In this document: positions 42,155-49,988 of the stretch, piece by piece
Layout of the letters: each line of letters opens with the position of its first letter
How positions within the stretch are numbered: position 1 is the first letter of the stretch
Assembly (NCBI RefSeq): GCF_000565285.1
Contig: NZ_APVL01000002.1
Location: 248,001-312,000 of the forward strand
Reading direction: 5' to 3'
Source of the DNA: Cytobacillus firmus DS1
GTDB lineage: Bacteria > Bacillota > Bacilli > Bacillales > Cytobacillaceae
DNA length: 64,000 nucleotides
Notes under the pieces: model-generated
Told to the model about the DNA's origin: nothing
Databases searched by the model: none
The model's input: the letters and a program-made list of their open reading frames with translations, nothing else
Made by a program: the position numbers and the translations under genes

Positions 42155-43009
42155 ATGGATAAGAAAACAATGAGCCAGATGATTAAAGAAATCTATTCCT
42201 CACTCTCACCAGGACAGAGGAAAGCTGCTGAATTTATTATGGAGCATGCTGATGAAGCAGTTTTATTAACAGCATTTCAAGTCGGGAGAAATGCAGGAGT
42301 CAGTGAGACAACAGTCATTCGTCTTGCGTATGCACTTGGTTTCAGCGGTTATTCCCAAATGCAGGAAAGAATCAGAAAAGAATGGCTTGCCGGGAAACAG
42401 CGGGATTACATTGAAAATGACTCAGTCATTGAAAATGTTGAGAAAGAGAACCTGTTTAAGAGAGTCATTGATCAAGAGAGGAAATTACTTCGGCAATTGC
42501 TTGATCAGGTTGATGAAAGGGAAGTTTGGGAAGCGATTGATGCATTAATACAGGCAGACAGGGTTTATATTGGGGGTTTTGGCAGCTCATTTGCGGCTGC
42601 ATACTGGTTCTATTACACACTTAAACAAATGAGGGGAAATGTTTATATCTCAGACCCTCAAGGTTTTCTTCCTGAGGATGTGTGTGATTTAACAGAGCAA
42701 TCGGCCGTTATCATTTTTTCTTTTCCTCGATACCGGAAGGAAGCGTTAAAGCTTGCTTCTATTGCTGAAAGGCAAGGTTCCAGGATTGTTGCCATAACAG
42801 ACCGCCAGCTGTCGCCAATCGGGCAGATGTCAGCAGTTACACTTACAACGGATGAGCTTATGGATTCTGGACATCATTCAATAGCTTCCGTAATTAGTTT
42901 ACTGGAGGTAATGATTGCAGGCATCGAAGAACGGGATTATGAAAAAATTGCAAAAAGACAGCAGGAACTGGAAGTTTTGTATGCTGAACAAGAGCTGTTT
43001 TTTGAGTAA
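42155..43009 (+). CDS. RpiR/MurR-family transcriptional regulator
   Basis: 284 residues: N-terminal helix-turn-helix (about 1-77; L-S-P-G-Q-R-K-A-A-E-F-I-M-E and G-V-S-E-T-T-V-I-R-L-A-Y-A-L-G-F) and C-terminal SIS sugar-phosphate-binding domain (about 120-265; V-Y-I-G-G-F-G-S-S-F-A-A-A-Y-W near 144 and I-I-F-S-F-P-R-Y near 187). Such regulators sense phosphosugars. It was probably the regulator of the divergent, now broken PTS operon; it now heads a forward run toward the YjiH-family gene. Ribosome binding site GAGGAG upstream. Confidence 0.93.
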   Translation: MDKKTMSQMIKEIYSSLSPGQRKAAEFIMEHADEAVLLTAFQVGRNAGVSETTVIRLAYALGFSGYSQMQERIRKEWLAGKQRDYIENDSVIENVEKENLFKRVIDQERKLLRQLLDQVDEREVWEAIDALIQADRVYIGGFGSSFAAAYWFYYTLKQMRGNVYISDPQGFLPEDVCDLTEQSAVIIFSFPRYRKEALKLASIAERQGSRIVAITDRQLSPIGQMSAVTLTTDELMDSGHHSIASVISLLEVMIAGIEERDYEKIAKRQQELEVLYAEQELFFE

Positions 43010-43060
43010 GTCTGGACAGCAGGGGAGTTAAAACAAGAAAAATAAAAGGGGGCAAAATGA

Positions 43061-44443
43061 ATGAGCAGTCTTTCAAAGAAGGTGATTCAGCAGGAGGAAA
43101 CGGCATCCTACACAGCCGGGGACTATTTAAAATTTTTAATACCTTCACTTGTCGGGGTTTTACTTTTTATGGTGCCGATTCAAGGAGATGATGGGATTAC
43201 CATCCCGGTTGCATATTTAGCAAATCAAATTAACGGGTTGCTGGGTGCTTCCATACCTGGGATTACTGTTACTATAATGGCTCTATCAGTTATTGGTTCA
43301 CTGATAGCAGTAATTTTTAAACCGGGCTTTATCTTAAATAGTCTATATTTGAACAAATTATTGAATGTCAGTAAATTTTGGGTGGCAGCCCGTTTGCTTG
43401 GAACAATTTTTGCTATTATTACTTTATTTGAAATTGGTTTGCAGCCAGTGTATTCAGAGAATACGGGTGCTCTCTTAATTTATGATTTAATTCCTATCCT
43501 ATTTACTACGTTCCTTCTGGCGGGTTTGTTGCTTCCTCTTCTTTTGAATTTTGGTCTTCTGGAATTTTTTGGTGCTTTGCTGATTAAAGTTATGAGACCT
43601 GTTTTTAAGCTGCCGGGACGTTCTTCTCTAGATTGTCTGGCATCATGGGTAGGTGATGGGACAATTGGAGTCCTGTTGACGACAAAACAATATGAAGAAG
43701 GATATTATACAAAGCGGGAGGCGGCAGTTGTAGCAACTACCTTCTCGGTTGTTTCCATTACGTTTACGATTGTTATTATTCAATATTTAAATTTAGAGCA
43801 ATATTTTATACATTACTATTTAACAATTGTCCTTGCTGGTCTGGTGGCAGCTGTAGTAATGCCGCGGATTCCGCCATTATCCAGAAAAGCTGATACTGCT
43901 TATGAAGGGACAGAGATGAAGGAAGAAACTTCCATTCCTTCTCATACTACATCTGTAAAATGGGGATTAAATAATGCTATTAAAAAGGCGCGTACCAATA
44001 ATAGTGCTGCAGCAGTTGTAAAAGAAGGTTTTGAGAATGTTTTAGACATGTGGATGGGAGTTTTGCCAATCGTTATGGCAATTGGAACGGTTGCGCTGGT
44101 GATTGCTGAATTCACCCCTGCTTTTACAATTCTTGGCAAGCCGTTTGAACCGATCCTGGCTCTTATGCAAATTCCTGAAGCGGCAGAAGCAGCCCAGACA
44201 ATGGTGGTTGGATTTGCAGACATGTTCCTTCCCGCTGTCATCGGCAGCGGCATTGAAAGTGAAATGACAAGATTTGTCATTGCTTGTGTCTCTGTAACGC
44301 AGCTCGTTTACATGTCTGAAATGGGAGGCCTGCTTTTAGGATCAAATCTTCCTGTCAGCATAAAGGATTTAATTCTTATTTTCCTTCTGCGTACTATTAT
44401 AACGCTGCCAATTGTTGCAGCTGTGGCTCACATTATTTTTTAG
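43061..44443 (+). CDS. YjiH-family membrane protein with nucleoside-recognition (Gate) domains
   Basis: 460 residues, about 10-11 membrane helices. The repeated pattern W-V-G-D-G-T-I-G-V-L-L-T-T-K-Q-Y-E-E-G and V-G-F-A-D-M-F-L-P-A-V-I-G are those of YjiH-like Gate-domain proteins related to nucleoside transporters. A basic cytoplasmic loop (about 275-325) splits it. Substrate unknown. It follows the RpiR gene by 51 bp with AAAAAGGGGG upstream, suggesting co-transcription, and precedes the acyltransferase and racemase genes, so it may import the amino acid or peptide they act on. Confidence 0.85.
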   Translation: MSSLSKKVIQQEETASYTAGDYLKFLIPSLVGVLLFMVPIQGDDGITIPVAYLANQINGLLGASIPGITVTIMALSVIGSLIAVIFKPGFILNSLYLNKLLNVSKFWVAARLLGTIFAIITLFEIGLQPVYSENTGALLIYDLIPILFTTFLLAGLLLPLLLNFGLLEFFGALLIKVMRPVFKLPGRSSLDCLASWVGDGTIGVLLTTKQYEEGYYTKREAAVVATTFSVVSITFTIVIIQYLNLEQYFIHYYLTIVLAGLVAAVVMPRIPPLSRKADTAYEGTEMKEETSIPSHTTSVKWGLNNAIKKARTNNSAAAVVKEGFENVLDMWMGVLPIVMAIGTVALVIAEFTPAFTILGKPFEPILALMQIPEAAEAAQTMVVGFADMFLPAVIGSGIESEMTRFVIACVSVTQLVYMSEMGGLLLGSNLPVSIKDLILIFLLRTIITLPIVAAVAHIIF

Positions 44444-44517
44444 GGACTTTATAGCATTTCGTAATAAGGGCAGCATAAAGGCCGCGTATTTTTGGATATG
44501 CAGGAAAGGGGAAGGTT

Positions 44518-45330
44518 ATGCAGAAAGAAGCGTTAACATCAGTGGAAATTAAAAACCTTCATACAGTTAAGGATCTAGAAGCTGTATACGAACTTGAAAC
44601 TCGAATATGGAGTGTGGAAGAAGCTGTGCCGGTTAATCATACAGTGGCTGCGGTTAAAAATGGAGGGTTTGTGTTAGGCGCGTTCCTGGGAAAGAAACTG
44701 ATCGGTTTTCAATACAGCTTTCCCGGCTTTGACGGCACAAAGGTATATCTTTGTTCTCACAGCCTTGGGATTCACCCGAAGTATCGGGCATTCGGGATTG
44801 GTGAAAAGCTGAAAAATGCGCAAAAACAGACTGCACTTAAGAAAGGCTATGATCTCGTTTCATGGACATACGACCCTCTTGAAACTGTAAATGCCAATCT
44901 CAATCTTCATAAGCTCGGGGCTGTATGCACTCAATATATAGAAAATGCTTATGGTGAAATGGCAGACCATATGAATGCCGGTATACCATCTGATCGATTT
45001 TTAGTGGAGTGGCGAATTCAGGATGTTTGTCCTGAACGCCGATGGTCTGCTGAAGTTCTGCCAAGGGCAATAGAAACAGGGACCGCTGATGGTTTGGTTG
45101 TCCCTGAAAACGTAAATTTAGACTATGAAAATGAAAAAATTCTTATACCAGTCCCAGGGAATTTTCAGGACATAAAAAAGCGGGATTTTGAATTGGCTCT
45201 TAAATGGAGAAAGAACACGAAAGAAGCGTTTGCTCATTATCTCAGCAAAGGCTGGATTGTAACAGATCTTATTAAGGACGAGGCTGAGGAAAATCAATAC
45301 TTTTATCTTTTGGAAAAGCTGTATTCGTAA
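44518..45330 (+). CDS. COG3375-like GNAT acyltransferase
   Basis: 270 residues. The N-terminal GNAT domain has L-G-A-F-L-G-K-K-L-I-G-F-Q-Y-S-F near residue 60 and H-P-K-Y-R-A-F-G-I-G-E-K-L-K near 86; the sequence Y-D-L-V-S-W-T-Y-D-P-L-E-T-V-N-A near 118 is typical of COG3375. In Geobacillus-type clusters a protein of this group transfers succinyl from succinyl-CoA to D-amino acids, and its partner is an N-succinylamino-acid racemase. Exactly such an enzyme follows here at 45637. The pairing is seen; the chemistry is inferred. Confidence 0.85.
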   Translation: MQKEALTSVEIKNLHTVKDLEAVYELETRIWSVEEAVPVNHTVAAVKNGGFVLGAFLGKKLIGFQYSFPGFDGTKVYLCSHSLGIHPKYRAFGIGEKLKNAQKQTALKKGYDLVSWTYDPLETVNANLNLHKLGAVCTQYIENAYGEMADHMNAGIPSDRFLVEWRIQDVCPERRWSAEVLPRAIETGTADGLVVPENVNLDYENEKILIPVPGNFQDIKKRDFELALKWRKNTKEAFAHYLSKGWIVTDLIKDEAEENQYFYLLEKLYS

Positions 45331-45364
45331 ATTTTGTTGCTTTTTTATAACTTAGATTAATTTG

Positions 45365-45570
45365 CTGAGTTGATTGGAGCGGAAGGTGCGAGATCCCCGA
45401 TAATGCATTCGCATTTTCTTCATGCGGTGTTTACTCAAGGGAGCTTATTCAATCTCCTGCGGGAGTAGTGGGACAGGTGAGACCCCGCAGACGCGGAGCG
45501 TTGTGGAGGCTCACCGCCCGCCCCGCGGAAAGGGAGCAGCCTGGAGCGGAAAACAACGGACAACATTGAT
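45365..45570 (+). repeat. Dispersed repeat family 2, copy 2
   Basis: Reverse complement of the copy at 28748-28946: GATTGGAGCGGAAGGTGCGAG at the left, ATGCATTCGCAT inner hairpin, CTCCTGCGGGAGTAG, GGAGGCTCACCGCCCGCCC and GGAGCGGAAAACAACG at the right. It is inserted between the acyltransferase and racemase genes and occupies nearly the whole 306-bp gap. Confidence 0.85.
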
Positions 45571-45636
45571 AGGCGAAAACAACAATTTATACGAAAAGAG
45601 CCTTCGGAAAAGAGATAATGCCGGGAGAATGAGAAA

Positions 45637-46746
45637 ATGGAAATTAAAAACATCGTTTTAAGGCACGTAAAAATGGAGCTGCTGAATCCATTTACTACAA
45701 GTGTCGGAACAGAAGTGGATAAGGACTTTATTCTGGTAGAAGTTAAATCAAAAAGCGGACAGTCAGGGTGGGCGGAATCGGTATCCATTATGGAGCCAAT
45801 CTATAATGAAGAAACAGTTAAAACAAATTGGCATATTATGAGTGATCATTTAATACCGATCCTTTTTGCATCAGATATTCGGCACCCTGATGATGTTTCA
45901 GAGGCTTTCAGGCCAATCAGGGGAAATTTTAATGCCAAAGCAGCGCTGGAGTGTGCTATCTGGGACCTTTATGCCAGGGAGAAAGGGATTCCGCTCTCAA
46001 AAGCTCTGGGCGGAGAAAAGGAAAAAATAGAAGTGGGCGTTAGTGTCGGCATTCAGGAGTCAGAAATAAAAATGCTTAAGCAAATTGAAGGATATGTAAA
46101 TGAAGGCTATCAGCGGATCAAAGTAAAAATTAAGCCTGGCTGGGATGTGCATATCTTAAAATCCATCCGTGCCCAATTTCCTGAAATACAGCTTATGGCT
46201 GATGCCAATTGTGCCTATACTCTTAATGATATTGATCACCTTCAAAGGCTGGAGGAGTTTAATTTAATGATGATTGAACAGCCTTTAGATCATGATGATA
46301 TTATCGACCATGCCAAACTTCAAAGTCATCTGAAAACGCCAATTTGCCTTGATGAAAGTATACATACCTTTGAGGATGCCAGAAAAGCGATTGAGCTTGG
46401 AAGCTGCAGAATCATAAATCTTAAAATCGGCCGGGTTGGCGGACTGACAGAGTCCAAAAAAATTCACGACCTTTGCAGAGATCATAACATTCCGATGTGG
46501 TGTGGCGGAATGCTTGAAGCTGGAATAGGCCGTGCGCACAATATTGCCATTACTTCACTGTCCAATTTTAAGCTTCCTGGTGATACAGCCCCGTCTTCTC
46601 ATTATTGGAGAGAAGATATCATCGAACCTGAAGTCACTATGGAAGGTGGGTTTATATTCGTGCCACAGGGCCCAGGAATAGGCTTTGAGCCTAATCGTTC
46701 TAAAATAGAGGATGTAACTCTTTACAGCCGGACTTTTTCAAGTTAA
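45637..46746 (+). CDS. N-succinylamino-acid racemase / o-succinylbenzoate synthase-family enzyme
   Basis: 369 residues, enolase superfamily. The catalytic set is complete: K162-x-K164 on the second strand, metal ligands D189, E214 and D239, and K263 as the other base. The spacing is that of the NSAR/OSBS subgroup. OSBS acts in menaquinone synthesis (menC); NSAR interconverts N-succinyl-D- and L-amino acids, and many members do both. The upstream COG3375 acyltransferase and the absence of other men genes here favour the racemase role. A deacylase partner is not in the window. The start is ATG 45637 with GGGAGAAT upstream. Confidence 0.9.
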   Translation: MEIKNIVLRHVKMELLNPFTTSVGTEVDKDFILVEVKSKSGQSGWAESVSIMEPIYNEETVKTNWHIMSDHLIPILFASDIRHPDDVSEAFRPIRGNFNAKAALECAIWDLYAREKGIPLSKALGGEKEKIEVGVSVGIQESEIKMLKQIEGYVNEGYQRIKVKIKPGWDVHILKSIRAQFPEIQLMADANCAYTLNDIDHLQRLEEFNLMMIEQPLDHDDIIDHAKLQSHLKTPICLDESIHTFEDARKAIELGSCRIINLKIGRVGGLTESKKIHDLCRDHNIPMWCGGMLEAGIGRAHNIAITSLSNFKLPGDTAPSSHYWREDIIEPEVTMEGGFIFVPQGPGIGFEPNRSKIEDVTLYSRTFSS

Positions 46747-46748
46747 AA

Positions 46749-46900
46749 AAGTGAAACTTCAATCAGTGGGGGGTACCTTATCCCCGCTGATTGTTAGTTG
46801 AACCAATCGGGCCTTCATGGGCAGTTTGACCCCGCTTATTCTCCTTTGATTCCGCTGAGTTATGAGGTAGGGGGCTTACTGCCCGTTAGACTGCGATAAA
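46749..46900 (+). repeat. Dispersed repeat family 1, subtype A, copy 2
   Basis: Begins GTGAAACTTCAATCAGTGGGG and ends GACTGCGATAAA; almost base-for-base the same as 25816-25968, including the central CCTTTGATTCC and CTTACTGCCCGTTAG blocks. It begins about 4 bp after the racemase stop codon and probably also serves as its 3' untranslated structure. Confidence 0.9.
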
Positions 46901-47060
46901 AAGCCATGCAGCGCCAGAGGGAACTCTGGCGTTTTACTGTGTGGATTGCATCTGACTCCCTATATTTTTCTTATATTGTGACACATATCACCGAAAGTTT
47001 GTCCAGGTTTTGATAAACTGATTTAAAATTTAGAATTTTGCAATATAAGGAGTGTATAGT
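46901..47060. other. Upstream region of the CtaA-like gene
   Basis: A small hairpin (CGCCAGAGGGAACTCTGGCG, about 46912-46932, followed by TTTT) may be a terminator for the racemase gene. The rest is promoter-length DNA; TAAGGAG for the next gene lies at 47046-47052. Confidence 0.5.
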
Positions 47061-47969
47061 TTGAAGATAAAACGGCTGGCGTTCTTAACCATTATCCTAA
47101 CCTATATTTTAATTGTATTTGGCGGGTATGTGGCATCTTCGGAGTCTGGCATGGGGTGCGGGCCGGAGTGGCCATTATGCAATGGGCTGATGATTCCGGT
47201 ATTGGAAGGAGATACCTTAATTGAATTTGCGCACAGAATTATCGGTGCAATACTTGGGATAATGACAGCTGTATTGTACTTTAATATTCAAAAATCAAAT
47301 CAGGTGCGGGATCTTGATAAAGCTTCTAAGGTACTGATGCTGCTTTTAATAATTCAAATTTTACTGGGGGCGGCTGTGGTTTGGCTGGACTTGCCTGCTA
47401 TAATTGTGTCTGTTCATCTTATGGTAGCGATGGTTTTCCTTGCTTTACTAATCTTGATCTGGCGGCGTGCTGATGAACAGCCATCCCGGGCTAAAATAAA
47501 AATAGATCAGAGTATTCAAAACCAATTTAAAGTAGTGTTGATATTGTTGCTTCTTACTTTATTTCTTGGTGCTTATATTAAACACCGATCATTTGGATTG
47601 GCCTGCAGCTGGTTTGAATGTACAAATGGCTTTATGCCAGTATCTTTTCCGGAAATGATCCAGACCGGACACAGGCTTCTGGCCGGGGTTTTGGCCTTTT
47701 ACATATTTATTCTTACATATCTTTCATTAAAGAATAGATGGGAGGTTCGATTGCAGAATCGGCTTATCGCTGCCTCCCTGCTGGTTTTAGGTCAAATCAT
47801 TATCGGTATACTGACAATTATAAGTTACATTGAAATATCCTGGGCTGTTCTCCATCTTGCTTTTGGGACAGCATTATTTGCAATTATCTGTGAGGCGGGA
47901 GTATTTGCCTCCTCTTCCAGCAGGATCAAAAGGCTTGGGGAAAAGAGAAGTAATCATTATTATGGATGA
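47061..47969 (+). CDS. CtaA/Cox15-family heme A synthase-like protein, TTG start
   Basis: 302 residues, eight membrane helices in two four-helix halves. Heme-ligand histidines are in E-F-A-H-R near residue 55 and V-H-L near 120 in the first half, and G-H-R near 212 and V-L-H near 270 in the second. The external loops carry M-G-C-G-P-E-W-P-L-C (a C-x6-C pair) and C-S-W-F-E-C. CtaA oxidises heme O to heme A for aa3/caa3 oxidases. TTG 47061 is best spaced from TAAGGAG; no cta operon genes surround it. It could be a second paralogue rather than the main ctaA. Confidence 0.85.
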   Translation: MKIKRLAFLTIILTYILIVFGGYVASSESGMGCGPEWPLCNGLMIPVLEGDTLIEFAHRIIGAILGIMTAVLYFNIQKSNQVRDLDKASKVLMLLLIIQILLGAAVVWLDLPAIIVSVHLMVAMVFLALLILIWRRADEQPSRAKIKIDQSIQNQFKVVLILLLLTLFLGAYIKHRSFGLACSWFECTNGFMPVSFPEMIQTGHRLLAGVLAFYIFILTYLSLKNRWEVRLQNRLIAASLLVLGQIIIGILTIISYIEISWAVLHLAFGTALFAIICEAGVFASSSSRIKRLGEKRSNHYYG

Positions 47970-47977
47970 TAGTAATA

Positions 47978-48011
47978 CCAAAAAAGGCAGTCAAGTGACA
48001 TGCCTTTTTTG
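47978..48011 (+). terminator. Terminator after the CtaA-like gene
   Basis: AAAAAAGGCA and TGCCTTTTTT form a stem over GTCAAGTGACA; T residues are in the right arm. It also lies directly after the minus-strand small gene, so it may work both ways. Confidence 0.82.
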
Positions 48012-48016
48012 TTTTG

Positions 48017-48142
48017 TTATTTCTGCAGATCTTTTTTAGTAATTTCGCTTCGGATATTTGTCTCTATGGAGAACTCTGCATCCTGCTTTTTATTATTTGG
48101 ATATTTGTTTTTTCTTTCGCGGTTGTCATTTCTATTGGTCAT
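48017..48142 (-). CDS. Small hydrophilic protein, 41 residues
   Basis: A short frame with GGAGG 8 bases upstream on the minus strand. The product is Asn/Lys/Arg/Glu-rich (M-T-N-R-N-D-N-R-E-R start, E-I-T-K-K-D-L-Q-K end) with no hydrophobic segment, like small soluble spore-associated proteins of Bacillus, though no family is recognised. It lies next to a true SASP gene on the same strand. Confidence 0.55.
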   Translation of the reverse strand: MTNRNDNRERKNKYPNNKKQDAEFSIETNIRSEITKKDLQK

Positions 48143-48185
48143 AGGTCTGCCTCCATTGGTAAGTGTCTTGTTAGGTGTTAGAAAA

Positions 48186-48212
48186 ACCGGCCCCAGGGAA
48201 GGGCCGGTAGCC
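48186..48212 (-). terminator. Terminator after the SASP gene
   Basis: ACCGGCCC and GGGCCGGT form an 8-bp stem; on the minus strand it is followed by TTTTTC. Confidence 0.88.
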
Positions 48213-48223
48213 CAGCAGACATT

Positions 48224-48418
48224 TTATTGACTTTGCCGGTTTTTAAGCTGCTGCTCTGCCATTGCGACAAGACGCTTTGTCATTTCCCCGCCGACAGAAC
48301 CGTTTGCTCGTGCGGTTGTATCAGCACCAAGCTGAACTCCAAACTCATTGGCAATTTCCTGTTTCATTTGATCCAATACATTTCCTGCACCGGGTACCAA
48401 AAGTTTGTTTCTTGCCAT
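48224..48418 (-). CDS. Alpha/beta-type small acid-soluble spore protein (SASP)
   Basis: 64 residues: [11 protein letters not shown] start, the E-F-G-V-Q-L-G-A-D germination-protease cleavage region at about residues 24-32, and [15 protein letters not shown] toward the end. These proteins coat spore DNA and protect it from UV and heat; GPR protease cuts them at germination. Normally made in the forespore from a SigG promoter; I did not resolve one with confidence. Start follows GGGAGTGATG. Confidence 0.97.
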   Translation of the reverse strand: MARNKLLVPGAGNVLDQMKQEIANEFGVQLGADTTARANGSVGGEMTKRLVAMAEQQLKNRQSQ

Positions 48419-48527
48419 GATACATCACTCCCGACGATAAATTGAGCAAAAAAATGCTCGTTTTTAACTTAACCGATTAAAGAACAGCAGATGCAACTAT
48501 AAAATTGCCAATTCAAATAATTTAACA

Positions 48528-48544
48528 TGTAAGATTTTATAACA
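48528..48544. promoter_or_regulatory. TnrA/GlnR box 1 upstream of the ammonium transporter
   Basis: TGTAAGATTTTATAACA fits TGTNA-N7-TNACA exactly. TnrA activates and GlnR represses nitrogen genes at such sites in Bacillus; ammonium transporter genes are classic targets. It is centred about 72 bp before the predicted transcription start. Confidence 0.85.
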
Positions 48545-48572
48545 TAAAAATTATAAATCTTCAAAATACTTA

Positions 48573-48600
48573 TTGACAACAGTGTAAAAAAGAGTAAAAT
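48573..48600 (+). promoter_or_regulatory. Sigma-A promoter of the ammonium transporter
   Basis: TTGACA at 48573-48578, 16-bp spacer, TAAAAT at 48595-48600. It lies between the two nitrogen boxes. Confidence 0.75.
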
Positions 48601-48619
48601 AAGGATTAAATTTAAATGA

Positions 48620-48636
48620 TGTAAGGAAATATAACA
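48620..48636. promoter_or_regulatory. TnrA/GlnR box 2, downstream of the promoter
   Basis: TGTAAGGAAATATAACA fits the same consensus exactly, 92 bp after box 1 and about 20 bp past the predicted transcription start, where a bound protein would block elongation or initiation. Confidence 0.82.
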
Positions 48637-48685
48637 TAAATTTTATATTAGTGCTTACATCAATAAAAATAGGGAGGAATTACAA

Positions 48686-49954
48686 TTGGATGCCACATTT
48701 TTAATGAACAGTCTGTGGGTAATGCTGGGAGCAATTTTAGTCATTTTTATGCTTGGCGGATTTATTATGCTGGAAGCCGGTTCTACCAGGATGAAAAATG
48801 CGGGTCATATTGCAGGAAAAACGATCTTTACCTTTGGTTTATCATCATTAGTGTTTTGGGCTGTGGGCTTTGGTTTCATATTTGGTGATAATGCAAATAT
48901 CCTCGTTGGGCTTACAAATTTCTTTTACTCAGGTGCTGAACTTGAAGAGATGGGCTTATCTTCTTCGGTATTCTTCGTATTTCAACTGGCATTTGCCGGT
49001 ATTGCCATCACGATTGCACTTGGCGGATTTGCTGAACGTGCAAAACTATCCGTTTACCTCATTTTTACCGTATTATTTTCCGCAATAGTTTATCCTGTCG
49101 TTGCTCATTGGATTTGGGGAGGAGGCTGGCTTGCAGAACACGGCAAGCAGGACTTTGCCGGATCAACAGTTGTTCACTTAACAGGTGCAATGGCAGCCTT
49201 GGCTGCTACTATATTACTTAAGCCCCGAATTGGAAAATTTAATAAAGATGGTTCGGCTAACAATATCTATGGGCATAACCAAGTATATACAGCTCTGGGT
49301 GTGCTGATCCTGTGGGTAGGCTGGTTCGGGTTTAACGCCGGGAGTACATTGACTGTGGAAGATGGGTTCTTTGGATTTGTAGCTCTTAACACAAATCTTG
49401 CTGCCGGAGCAGGTGCAGTATCAGCTCTGATCATTTCCTGGGTGGTTATGGGGAAATCCGATGTGCCGACAATGCTTAATGGTGCGCTGGCGGGCCTGGT
49501 CGCTATTACAGCTTCCTGCGCATTTGTGGATACATGGGCAGCTGTTGTCATAGGGTTTGTAGCAGGAATCCTTGTATTCTACAGTGTGCGTTTCTTTGAA
49601 AAGAGAAAAATCGATGATCCCATCTTTGCACTTTCTGTTCACGGTGCAGCTGGGGTTTGGGGAACATTATCCACTGGTTTCTTTGCAACACCTGAATTGG
49701 CAACAGTCGGAAAGCCCGGATTGTTTTATGGCGGAGGTTTTGAACAGCTGGGAGTCCAGTTCATGGGTGTAGCTGTATCCGGTCTTTATGCTTTTGCTGT
49801 ATCATTCATTATTTTGGCCGCAGCCAAGAAAGTATTGGGAGGACTTCGGGTATCCGAAGAAGAAGAAATTATGGGATTAGATTTAAGTGAACATGGAAGC
49901 TACGGATATCCGGAAGTCTTTATGGCTGAGGAAAATAAAAGATTAAGCTCATAA
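48686..49954 (+). CDS. Ammonium transporter (Amt family), TTG start
   Basis: 422 residues with 11 membrane helices. Pore features are G-G-F-I-M-L-E-A-G near the start, Y-P-V-V-A-H-W-I-W-G-G-G-W-L near residue 140, the conserved D-F-A-G-S-T-V-V-H-L-T-G with its pore His near 160, W-V-G-W-F-G-F-N-A-G-S near 210, and V-H-G-A-A-G-V-W-G-T near 315 with the second His. It transports ammonium/ammonia. TTG 48686 is 8 bases after GGGAGGAAT. No glnK (P-II) gene follows; a DUF294 nucleotidyltransferase does, which is unusual. Two TnrA/GlnR boxes flank its promoter. Confidence 0.94.
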   Translation: MDATFLMNSLWVMLGAILVIFMLGGFIMLEAGSTRMKNAGHIAGKTIFTFGLSSLVFWAVGFGFIFGDNANILVGLTNFFYSGAELEEMGLSSSVFFVFQLAFAGIAITIALGGFAERAKLSVYLIFTVLFSAIVYPVVAHWIWGGGWLAEHGKQDFAGSTVVHLTGAMAALAATILLKPRIGKFNKDGSANNIYGHNQVYTALGVLILWVGWFGFNAGSTLTVEDGFFGFVALNTNLAAGAGAVSALIISWVVMGKSDVPTMLNGALAGLVAITASCAFVDTWAAVVIGFVAGILVFYSVRFFEKRKIDDPIFALSVHGAAGVWGTLSTGFFATPELATVGKPGLFYGGGFEQLGVQFMGVAVSGLYAFAVSFIILAAAKKVLGGLRVSEEEEIMGLDLSEHGSYGYPEVFMAEENKRLSS

Positions 49955-49988
49955 GCAAGAATCGAGCTTTCTTAAAGGAAGTGCCTGG

